From contig CAZMXP010000041.1 of the NCBI GenBank assembly GCA_964570285.1, positions 1-44,939 on the forward strand: a stretch of DNA of 44,939 nucleotides, in the 5' to 3' direction. Positions within the stretch are counted from its first letter, which is position 1. The number at the start of each line of letters is the position of its first letter. This DNA comes from CAZMXP01 sp964570285 (GTDB lineage: Bacteria > Planctomycetota > PLA2). This document shows positions 15,477-23,045 of the stretch, one piece after another. Made by a program: the position numbers and the translations under genes. The notes beneath the pieces are model-generated. The model ran no database searches, was not told the DNA's origin, and saw only the letters and a list, made by a program, of their open reading frames with translations.

Positions 15477-17242
15477 CGGGGGGGGCGCGGGGGGGTGAGC
15501 GTGAGCGGGACGACGGCGCTCTTCCACGCCGTCGGGCCGACGAGCTGCGGGTGCTGCGCATAGCCGAGCTCCTGCAGCTCCTTGCGCACCTTCGTGACGA
15601 GCTGCGTGAAGCTGATCGCCTTCGCGCGCGAGGCGCGGTGGCGGCGGAGCCACTTGGCGAACGAGTAGGTGAACGCGCCGTAGGACGTGTTGCCGTGCTG
15701 GTACTCGTAGGAGAACTCGCTCTCCTCGCAGGCGTAGAGCAGGAGCGGCATGTAGGGTCCGTGGTGGTGACGGCGCTTGCAGGCGCGCTTGTAGGGGGCG
15801 CGCTCGAGGCGGCGGATCTGCGTCGCCCGGCCGAGGCGGTAGTTCGAACCGCGCGCGTCCTTGTCCCCCTGGCGCGCCGCGAAGGAGCGGTTGGGCGGCA
15901 CGAAGTCGCGCCCGACCCACATCTGGTACTCCTGCGCCCAGCGCAGCGCGCGGTGGCGGATGTCGTCGGGCGGATTGAGGCCGCGCACGCGGCCGAGGCC
16001 GTCGCGCGTCATGCCGCCGCTGTGGCAGCAGTCGAGCATGGCGAGGAAGTTCACGCCGTAGGGGATCTGCGTGTAGAACTCGCGGAAGCGGTCGTCGGTG
16101 ATCGCCCGCTCCGGCGTCCAGTCGAAGTCGTGGGGGACGAGGCTCTCGTCCTTGCGGTCGACGCGGTCGCCGAGGCCGTAGCCGGGCATCTGCGCGCCGT
16201 GGCCGCTGTAGTAGAAGAAGCGCAGGTAGGGCTCCTTCGCGGCCGAGGCCGTCGCGTCGTCGGGCAGCCCGTCCACGAGCCAGTCGAGGCGGTCGAGGAT
16301 GCCCTGCGCCGTCGCGCGCCCGTCGGTGACGACGCGGATCTCGTCGGGCTGAAAACCGCTCTCCTGCAGGAGCGAACTCATCAGGAAGACGTCGTTGACG
16401 CACCCCTCGAGGCGCATCGACGGGTCGGGGTAGTCGTTGATGCCGACGAGCAGCGCCTTGCGCCGGGCGGGCTCGCGCCACGCCGGGGGCTTGCCCGCGC
16501 GCCGGAAGAGGCGCGGCTGGACGCGCGCGGCGCCGAGATGCGTCCAGACGCTCGCCGCCGTGGCCGGGTGGCCGAGGTAGCGGTGTGCCGAGTGGTCGGC
16601 GAAACCCTCCTCGTCGAACGGCGTGTCGACCTGCGTGAAGTTCGGGGCCGAAAGCCGGATCCGCGCGGTGAAGACGTCGTCGTGCCGGTTGAACAGGTGG
16701 TACCAGTGGGCCGCCCCGGGCAGGGGCGTCACGCGGCCCGCGAGGAAGTTGCCCGACACGAAGGGGTTGTTGATCTGCGATCCGAACGAGACGAAGACGC
16801 GGTCGCGCAGCAGCGCGGCGTTACCCGGCGTCGTGAAGGTGTCGTAGGCGATCAGCGAGCCGAGGCTGTGCGCGCAGATCGCGTCGGGCGAGAAGGCCTC
16901 GACCTCCCCGCGAAGCCGCTCCCGCGTCTCCCGCCGCAGCCGCTCGTTCTCGACCCACTGCACGACCATGCCCGCGGTCCAGCGCAGCGAGCCCGAGAGC
17001 CCGCGCTCGCGCCGGAAGGGCGCCGAGAGCGCGCTGCCGACGAGCTTGCCGAGCGCCTCGACCGTCTCCCAGAAGCCCAGCTTGTGGCCCGCGAAGAGGT
17101 CGTCGTAGTGGACGAAGCGGATCTCGGCCCCCGCGGCCCCCCCGAGGATCGCCTCCTTCCACGAGGCCTCCCATGCGCCTCCGGGCGGGTGGTTCCCCAC
17201 GCCGTGGACGCAGAGCACGCGGGCGGGTCTCGCCCCTCTCAC
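15470..17242 (-). CDS. Alpha/beta-hydrolase-caspase (peptidase C14) fusion
   Basis: A 590-residue protein fusing two enzymes. The N-terminal roughly 250 residues form an alpha/beta-hydrolase: VLCVHGVGNH (9-18) as oxyanion segment, the nucleophile elbow AHSLGS with Ser126, and later acidic/histidine segments (NRHDD, ADHSAHRYLGH) that could supply the triad. Residues about 260-590 are a caspase-like C14 peptidase: RKALLVGINDY, CVNDVFLMSSLL, YYSGHGAQ with His348, and MLDCCHSGG with Cys406 as nucleophile. The GTG start at 17242 overlaps the pyrG stop as GTGA, so it is probably translationally coupled to CTP synthase. The 3' end overlaps slyD. It has no signal peptide and is presumably cytoplasmic. 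Bacterial caspases of this class often act in regulated cell death; that role here is inference. Confidence 0.88.
   Translation of the reverse strand: MRGARPARVLCVHGVGNHPPGGAWEASWKEAILGGAAGAEIRFVHYDDLFAGHKLGFWETVEALGKLVGSALSAPFRRERGLSGSLRWTAGMVVQWVENERLRRETRERLRGEVEAFSPDAICAHSLGSLIAYDTFTTPGNAALLRDRVFVSFGSQINNPFVSGNFLAGRVTPLPGAAHWYHLFNRHDDVFTARIRLSAPNFTQVDTPFDEEGFADHSAHRYLGHPATAASVWTHLGAARVQPRLFRRAGKPPAWREPARRKALLVGINDYPDPSMRLEGCVNDVFLMSSLLQESGFQPDEIRVVTDGRATAQGILDRLDWLVDGLPDDATASAAKEPYLRFFYYSGHGAQMPGYGLGDRVDRKDESLVPHDFDWTPERAITDDRFREFYTQIPYGVNFLAMLDCCHSGGMTRDGLGRVRGLNPPDDIRHRALRWAQEYQMWVGRDFVPPNRSFAARQGDKDARGSNYRLGRATQIRRLERAPYKRACKRRHHHGPYMPLLLYACEESEFSYEYQHGNTSYGAFTYSFAKWLRRHRASRAKAISFTQLVTKVRKELQELGYAQHPQLVGPTAWKSAVVPLTLTPPRPPRQ
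15478..15495. repeat. G-tract dyad (G8-CGC-G7)
   Basis: Eight G, CGC, then seven G, starting two bases after the slyD stop and read as the last codons of the caspase gene on the other strand (PPRPP). It is one of the clearest copies of the recurrent dyad. Confidence 0.75.
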
Positions 17243-18863
17243 CCGCTCGCGGCCCTCACGAAATCGCGGAAGAGGGGGTGGGGGGCTGTCGGCTTGCTCT
17301 GGAACTCGGGGTGGTACTGCACCGCGACGAACCACGGGTGGTCGGGCAGCTCGACGACCTCGACGAGGTCGAGCGCCTCGTTGAGGCCCGCGATGACGAG
17401 CCCCTTCGAGACGAGCCGCGACCGGTAGGCGTTGTTGACCTCGTAGCGGTGGCGGTGGCGCTCGTGGATCGTCTCGGTGCCGTAGGCGGCGCGCGCCCGG
17501 GTGCCCGCGGCGAGCCGGCAGGGGAAGGCGCCGAGCCGCATCGTGCCGCCGAGCTGCTTCACCTTCTTCTGCTCCTCCATCATGTCGATGACCGGCGTGC
17601 AGGGCTCGCCCCACTCCGCGCTGTTCGCGTCCTCGATGCCGCAGACGTGGCGCGCGAATTCGGTCACGGCCGCCTGCAGCCCGAGGCAGATCCCGAAGAA
17701 GGGGAGCCCGTTCTCGCGCGCGTGGCGGATCGCCTCCATCTTGCCGCGGAAGCCGCGCTCGCCGAAGCCGCCCGGGACGAGCAGCCCGCGGGCGCCGGCC
17801 AGCGCCGCGCCGACGTTGGCGCGCGTGAGCTCCTCGGGGGAGATCTTCCGGAACCGCACCTTCACGTCGCTCGCGTATCCGCCGTGGGAGAGCGCCTCGT
17901 AGATCGACTTGTAGGCGTCGTGCAGGCCGATGTACTTGCCGACGACGGCGATCTCGAGCTCCGCCTTCGGCGCCTTGATGCGCTCGACGAGGTCCTGCCA
18001 CGGGCCGATGTCGACGGGCCGCGCCTCGAGGCCGAGCTTCGAGCAGATGAGGGCGTCGAGCCCCTGCGCGTGCAGTTCGAGCGGCACCTCGTAGATGGAG
18101 TGCTCGACGTCCTTCTCCTCGATGACGCAGGGCCGCTCCACGTTGCAGAAGAGCGAGATCTTCTCCTTGAGCCCCTGCTCCATCGGGAACTCGGTGCGGC
18201 AGAGGATGATGTCGGGCTGGATGGCGATCGTCCGCGCGATGCACAGGCGTTGTNNNNNNNNNNGCGCAGCTCCTTGACGCTGTGCTGCGTCGGCTTCGTC
18301 TTCATCTCGCCGCTCACCCGCAGGTAGGGGATCAGCGTGAGATGGATGAAGAGCACGTGGGCGCGGCCCTTGTCGAGGGCGAACTGCCGGATCGCCTCGA
18401 CGAAGGGCAGCCCCTCGATGTCGCCGATCGTGCCGCCGATCTCGGTGATCAGCACGTCCACCTCGTCCTCGGCGCTCGCGATCGCCTCCTTGATCGCGTC
18501 GGTGATGTGCGGGATCACCTGGACCGTACGCCCGAGGTAGTCGCCGCGCCGCTCGCGGCTGATCACGGAGTGGTAGATCTGGCCCGTCGTGTAGTTCGAC
18601 GCCCGGGTCAGCCGCGCGTGCGTGAACCGCTCGTAGTGGCCGAGGTCGAGGTCGGTCTCGGCGCCGTCCGCGGTCACGTAGACCTCGCCGTGCTGGTAGG
18701 GGGACATCGTCCCCGGATCGACGTTGAGATAGGGGTCGAGCTTCTGCAGCCCGATCGTGAATCCGCGCGCCTCGAGCAGGGCCCCGATCGCGGCGGAAGT
18801 GAGCCCCTTGCCGAGGCTCGAGACCACACCCCCCGTCACGAAGATGTGCTTTCTTTGGGTCAC
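17239..18863 (-). CDS. pyrG: CTP synthase (interrupted by an assembly gap)
   Basis: CTP synthase aminates UTP to CTP with glutamine. The N-terminal synthetase part begins at GTG 18863 (TQRKHIFVTGGVVSSLGKGL), has LDPYLNVDPGTMSPYQHGEV and runs to KTKPTQHSVKELR just before the gap. After the gap the C-terminal part resumes at IQPDIILCRTEFPMEQGLKE and continues through the glutamine amidotransferase domain: VPGGFGERG, the nucleophile loop FFGICLGLQAAV and the triad segment YHPEFQSKP. The two halves lie in frames offset by one base across ten Ns. Between the gap and IQPD stand roughly ten codons (QRLCIARTIA) that CTP synthases do not have. Upstream is kdsB, whose product consumes CTP; downstream is the coupled caspase. 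The gene is probably intact in the organism and damaged in the assembly. Confidence 0.93.
18254..18263. other. Assembly gap (ten Ns) inside pyrG
   Basis: Ten undetermined bases. Comparison with CTP synthase shows only about three codons should separate KELR from IQPD here, yet the gap is followed by about 30 bases of foreign-looking code. The gap length is therefore arbitrary and at least one flank is doubtful. Confidence 0.98.
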
Positions 18864-18909
18864 GCCGAGACGCCCTCCGAACGGGTAAAGGGGGATTCTA
18901 GCACGCGGT

Positions 18910-18942
18910 GCGGGACAAAGGGGTCAGACCCCTTTGTCCCGC
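18910..18942. repeat. REP-like palindrome with GGGGTCAGACCCC core
   Basis: A perfect 14 bp stem, GCGGGACAAAGGGG with its complement, and loop TCAGA. On the minus strand the loop contains the TGA stop codon of kdsB, and the stem encodes its last residues. A second palindrome with the same core and loop but different outer stem is at 25728-25762. It may also act as an attenuator between kdsB and pyrG. Confidence 0.75.
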
Positions 18943-19631
18943 TGGCGGGCGACAAAGGCGGCGTAGTCCTGCGGCGTATCGATGCCGATCCCCTTCGTGC
19001 GGGCGCGGACCGCGCGGATGGCTACGCCGTCGTCGAGGGCGCGCATCTGCTCGAGGCGGCGCTCCTTCTCGCGCGCGGAGGGCGGCAGCGAGGTGTAGCG
19101 GAGCAGGTACTCCCGGGCGAAGGCGTAGACGCCGAGGTGGCGCAGGCCGCCGGGCGTGGGCTCGCGGCGGAAGTCGGAGGCGAAGCCGTCCGCGTCGACG
19201 AGGGCCTTCACGACCGACGGGTTGCGCTGCTCCTCCTCGCCGAGGTCGGGATGCACGAGCGTGCCCATGCGCGCGTCGCCGAGCCCCGCGATCAGCGCCT
19301 CGACATCCGACGGATCGAGGTCGGGCTCGTCCGCCTGCACGTTGACGACGACACGGACCCAGGGCCGCCCGCGCACGACCTCCGCGGCCCGGTCGGAGCC
19401 GCTCGGGTGGTCGGGGGAGGTCATCACGGCGCGGCCGCCGAAGGAGGCGACGGCCTGCGCGATCCGCTCGTGGTCGGTCGCGACGATCACCTCGTCGGCG
19501 CCGCGCACGCGGCACGCCCGCTCGTGGACGTGCTCGACCAGGTACTTGCCCGTCTCGCGCAGGAGCACCTTCTGCGGCAGGCGCGTCGACCCGAGCCGCG
19601 CCGGGATCACGATCAGGACGCTACCGGTCAC
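18924..19631 (-). CDS. kdsB: 3-deoxy-manno-octulosonate cytidylyltransferase
   Basis: A 235-residue CMP-Kdo synthetase, activating Kdo with CTP for lipopolysaccharide inner core and so implying an outer membrane. Family signatures are VLIVIPARLGSTRLPQKVLL at the start, VIVATDHERI, TSPDHPSGSDRAAEVV, VVNVQADEPDLDP, and near the C-terminus RHLGVYAFAREYLLRYTSLP and KGIGIDTPQDYA. The GTG start overlaps the end of the upstream lipoprotein gene by 11 bases, and pyrG, which supplies CTP, follows 60 bases later on the same strand. The stop codon lies in the loop of a REP-like palindrome, so insertion of the repeat may have reshaped the last few codons (RDKGV). Confidence 0.93.
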   Translation of the reverse strand: MTGSVLIVIPARLGSTRLPQKVLLRETGKYLVEHVHERACRVRGADEVIVATDHERIAQAVASFGGRAVMTSPDHPSGSDRAAEVVRGRPWVRVVVNVQADEPDLDPSDVEALIAGLGDARMGTLVHPDLGEEEQRNPSVVKALVDADGFASDFRREPTPGGLRHLGVYAFAREYLLRYTSLPPSAREKERRLEQMRALDDGVAIRAVRARTKGIGIDTPQDYAAFVARQRDKGV

Positions 19632-20154
19632 CGCTGTCCTGCTCGCGCACGCCGAACCGCGTCTCCTTGCCGGTGGAGACCTGCGCGAAGGGGTGAAAGT
19701 GGTTCCAGACCGCGAGGAAGGTGTTGACGAGGTCGTTGTAGGTGCCCGCGGTCTTCCCGTCGTCGCCGCGCATGCGCAGGAACGAGGTGAAGCGCCGCTC
19801 CTCGTCGATGAGCGTGATCTCCGAGGTCGCGCCGACCTTGATCGGGTCCGGCGGCCGGGCACCCGCGTGGCGGAAGAAGCCGATGCGCGTGAACTCCTTC
19901 AGCATCTCCTGCATCACGTCGTCGGGAACGTAGGCCACCGCGGTCTCCCCCGCGGCGAGGGGCTTCTCCCGCAGATCCCCGAGCGCGCGCCCCGCGAGGT
20001 TCTCGATCACGAAGATGTTCCTGTTCCTATAGTGGCGGTAGACCGCGCGCACGCGCCGTGTCTCCGAGGGCTGGAGCCGATCGTCGTGGCCGGCACCTCC
20101 CCCCGTGGACGCGCAGGCGGCGGAGATCGCGACGATCACGGCGAGTTGGCGCAT
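19621..20154 (-). CDS. Putative lipoprotein of unknown function
   Basis: A 177-residue exported protein, probably a lipoprotein: MRQLAVIVAISAACASTGGG has a degenerate lipobox with Cys15. The mature part has no recognised domain. Visible segments include YRHYRNRNIFVIENLAGRAL, AYVPDDVMQEMLKEFTRIGF and a C-terminal VNTFLAVWNHFHPFAQVSTG. It is the first gene of the kdsB-pyrG-caspase transcription unit and overlaps the kdsB start by 11 bases, so it is likely coupled to it. Placement with kdsB suggests an envelope role; that is inference. The divergent 69 bp to the parvulin gene must hold both promoters. Confidence 0.7.
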   Translation of the reverse strand: MRQLAVIVAISAACASTGGGAGHDDRLQPSETRRVRAVYRHYRNRNIFVIENLAGRALGDLREKPLAAGETAVAYVPDDVMQEMLKEFTRIGFFRHAGARPPDPIKVGATSEITLIDEERRFTSFLRMRGDDGKTAGTYNDLVNTFLAVWNHFHPFAQVSTGKETRFGVREQDSGDR

Positions 20155-20223
20155 ACTGGGGGAATTGTGGGGCCGGCCCCGATAAACGTAAAGGGGCCTT
20201 CCCCCCAAGCAGGTGACCCAATC

Positions 20224-21684
20224 ATGACCGGAGCCGTGCATTCCCGAACCATGCGCACCCCTGCTCGCCGCGTTGGCCTCTGTCTCGCGGTGTCCCTCGC
20301 GGCGCTGCGCCCCTCCCACGCGGAGGAGCAGGCCCTGCCGGCGGACGTCGCGGCAGCCCACGCCGAGGGGAAGTGGACGCTCCGCCTGCGCGACCTCTAC
20401 GCCTATCTCGTGGGCTTCTACGGCCAGACGCCGACCGCGAAGCCGATCCTGCCCGACCTGATCCAGCGGGCCTTCGTGCAGGACGAGGCGCGGCGGATGG
20501 GCCTCCTCGTCACCGAGAAGGATGTCACGGACTGGCTCGACGTGCTCGACCGCGAGATGCGCGAGAAGACCGGCGGCGCGACCGACCTTCAGGCCTACAT
20601 GAAGGAGCAGGGCATGGCCATGCCCGAGCTGCGCCGCCGGGCCCGCATCGCCATCCTGCGCGAGCGCGTCGCGAGGTCTCACATCGGCCAGAAGGATCCG
20701 ACGCGCCCGAAGGACAAGAAGCTCGCCGAGGACAGCGTCACCCTCGTGATCGACGAGCTGCTCGCCAAGGCGCGCGCGGAGACCGACCGCCAGAAGCTCC
20801 CGGCCGGGGTCGTCGCCCGCATCGGCAGCGTCGAGATCGCGGAATACGACTACGGGCGCGAACTCTCGTTCGCGCTGCCGGCGACGGAGCTGGCCCGGGC
20901 GCTCAACGACTTGATCCTCGTGGAGGAGACGAGACTCCTGACCGGCAACGACGACCCGCCGAGCGACGTCGACCTCGCCATCCAGAAGAAGTGGTTCATG
21001 GAGTACGAGCGCAACCGCCTCTCCCGCGAGGTCCGGGGCAAGCACCGCATCACCGACGAGATGATCGCGCAGTCGCTGCAGGCGCGCGGACTGACCCTCG
21101 ATCTCTGCTTCCGCAACGCGACCTTCCTCGCCCAGGCCAAGGCGAAGGGCCACTTCCGCCGGTCGATCGACCAGGAGACGCTGCGCAAGTACTACGAGGA
21201 GCACAAGGACCGCTACGGCGACGAGCTTAAGGTCGCGCGGATCCTCGTCGCCGCCCGCGCGCAGCAGGTCGCGATCGCCGGGAAGAAGGTGCGCACCCTC
21301 GAACAGGGCAAGTCGCTCGCCGACGCGCTCTGGCTGCGCGCGACGCAGGGGGCGGACTTCGCGCAGCTGGCCGCGGAGAACAGCGACGATCCCGACGTGA
21401 TCCGCAAGAACGGCGGCGTGGTGCCCTACCTGATCACCGCCGCGTCGCCGGGCTACGAGGACACCTACATCCAGGCGAACACGCTCGACCTCAACGGCAT
21501 CGGCAAGCCCTGGTTCAGCCAGGGGCGCGGCTACGTGATCGTCAAGCTGCTCGAGCGCAAGGCCGCCCTCGGCTTCGATGCGCGGGCCCACGACATCCAG
21601 GGCGACGCCGCCGAGGAGCTCTACCGCACCTGGAAGAACAAGGTCGTCCGCGCGGCCCGTCGCAGCGAGAAGCTGCTCGGGTAG
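20224..21684 (+). CDS. Secreted parvulin-type peptidyl-prolyl isomerase
   Basis: A 486-residue exported PpiC/SurA-like protein. A signal peptide follows Met at 20251 (MRTPARRVGLCLAVSLAALR, then PSHA); ATG 20224 adds nine residues, so 20251 may be the true start. A helical chaperone region with two similar halves (AYMKEQGMAMPELRRRARIA; HRITDEMIAQSLQARGLTLD) precedes a parvulin domain at about residues 335-460: LKVARILVAARAQQVA, ADFAQLAAENSDDPDVIRKN, GGVVPYLITAASPGYED and GKPWFSQGRGYVIVKLLERK. The role would be periplasmic folding of outer-membrane or secreted proteins. Its 3' neighbour is convergent with a 44 bp gap. Confidence 0.85.
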   Translation: MTGAVHSRTMRTPARRVGLCLAVSLAALRPSHAEEQALPADVAAAHAEGKWTLRLRDLYAYLVGFYGQTPTAKPILPDLIQRAFVQDEARRMGLLVTEKDVTDWLDVLDREMREKTGGATDLQAYMKEQGMAMPELRRRARIAILRERVARSHIGQKDPTRPKDKKLAEDSVTLVIDELLAKARAETDRQKLPAGVVARIGSVEIAEYDYGRELSFALPATELARALNDLILVEETRLLTGNDDPPSDVDLAIQKKWFMEYERNRLSREVRGKHRITDEMIAQSLQARGLTLDLCFRNATFLAQAKAKGHFRRSIDQETLRKYYEEHKDRYGDELKVARILVAARAQQVAIAGKKVRTLEQGKSLADALWLRATQGADFAQLAAENSDDPDVIRKNGGVVPYLITAASPGYEDTYIQANTLDLNGIGKPWFSQGRGYVIVKLLERKAALGFDARAHDIQGDAAEELYRTWKNKVVRAARRSEKLLG

Positions 21685-21728
21685 GGCCCCGACCGGGCGC
21701 GAAACTGAGGGGGCGCGGGTCGCCGCGG

Positions 21729-22913
21729 TCAGTCCCCCTCGCCTGGCGCCTTGTGCTCGGGGGTAGTGGCGCCTCTCTCGCTGTTCCACGCCGCCTCGAA
21801 CTTGTCGAAGTTGCTCTCGTAGGTCTGGCGGATCCTCGTCATCCGTGCGACGTCGCCGGCGATGGCTTTCACCGCCTCGATCTGCCGCGCGTTGACGCCG
21901 GGCCTCAGCGTTTGCACGCTGAACAGGTAGCGCCGCACGAGCAGTTCTTCGCTCATCGGCGCCGGCGGATGCTGGAACAGCTTGACATCGGCCACGCCGT
22001 ACGCGGTCCCGGTGAGCTGCCAGAGGCTCAGCCACCCCTCCTGGCGCGTCAGGCGCTGCGTGTCGCTCGGGTCTTCGTCCACGAGGAACGAGCAGAGGAT
22101 CTCGAGCGCAATCCGTTTGCGCACGCGGAGCACCGAGAGCGCGGTGGCCACGTCCACGCGGATCGCGAAGTAGGGGTGGGTGTGGAGGCGGCGGTCGAGC
22201 AGCAGTTGCGGGAGGCGGTCGAGGGGGTAGGTGCGGCCGAGGGAGCCGAAAGCGAACCGCTGGACCACCCACCGCTCCGCGCGGCGGCGTTCGGTGTCGG
22301 CGGGGGCCTCGGTGAGATCGGGGTCGAAGAGGATGCCTTGCAGCGCGGTCCAGACCTTCTCGTCGGCGAACTTCTCGCCGCCGAGCGCATAGATCGCCCG
22401 GTCGCGCAGGAAGGGCGGGGCGGCGCCATCCTGCGCGATGGCGAGCAGGAGCGCGCGCAACTCCTCCTGGGGCGCGTCGTCGAGGCGCGCGGCGACGTCG
22501 AACGCCTCGGCGCGGATGGTCATGTCGACATCGGCGGAGCGCGCGAGTTCCATCGCACGCGCGGCGAGGCCTTCGCCCTCAAGCGCCGAGAGCGCGATGC
22601 GGGCCTTCTGCAGCAGCGGGGCGTTGGCGGGATCCCTCGGATCGACGGAGAGCAGGCCGAACAGGTGCGGGATCGCCGCGCCCCGCTTCAGCCGGCCGCA
22701 GAGCTCCGCGGCGAGGTCGCGGTCGCGCGCGTCGCCGTCGGCGATCCACTCTTCGGCGATCGCTCCCGCGCGCTCCGCGCGAGCGGGGTCGCCGGCGTGG
22801 TACCAGGCCGCCGCGCGCCGCGTCGTCAGTACCTTCGAGTCGAGCGCCCAGTCCATCTGCCGGTTTCCCGTGACCTGCGCCAGCGTCGTCAGCAGGTCGT
22901 TCTTGCCCCGCAC
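21729..22913 (-). CDS. Tandem paralogue (downstream copy), membrane anchor missing
   Basis: The first standard start is GTG 22913, giving 394 residues, but homology to the upstream copy continues in the same frame back to 23045, directly after that copy's TGA. There it reads INEAIGNILKGQEVTESRSA, parallel to IHQAIGNLVNRRDVEKARTA in copy one. No ATG, GTG or TTG lies in that 5' stretch and no ribosome binding site precedes 22913. Shared blocks include QEGWLSLWQLTGTAYGV, RQTYESNFDKFEAAW and VRVDVATALSVLRVRK/N. The helical repeat pattern is HEAT-like and the function is unknown. Possibilities are readthrough of the TGA, a truncated cytoplasmic paralogue, or early decay. The reading frame is otherwise open, so it is not an obvious pseudogene. 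Confidence 0.65.
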   Translation of the reverse strand: MRGKNDLLTTLAQVTGNRQMDWALDSKVLTTRRAAAWYHAGDPARAERAGAIAEEWIADGDARDRDLAAELCGRLKRGAAIPHLFGLLSVDPRDPANAPLLQKARIALSALEGEGLAARAMELARSADVDMTIRAEAFDVAARLDDAPQEELRALLLAIAQDGAAPPFLRDRAIYALGGEKFADEKVWTALQGILFDPDLTEAPADTERRRAERWVVQRFAFGSLGRTYPLDRLPQLLLDRRLHTHPYFAIRVDVATALSVLRVRKRIALEILCSFLVDEDPSDTQRLTRQEGWLSLWQLTGTAYGVADVKLFQHPPAPMSEELLVRRYLFSVQTLRPGVNARQIEAVKAIAGDVARMTRIRQTYESNFDKFEAAWNSERGATTPEHKAPGEGD

Positions 22914-23045
22914 GCCCGGAGTGTCGAGTTCCAGGGCGGCGTGCAGTCGCGATACGACCCGGGCCCGGTCGGTCGCGCCTATCAGCGCCGAGCGCGATTC
23001 CGTGACCTCCTGTCCCTTGAGGATGTTCCCGATCGCCTCGTTGAT

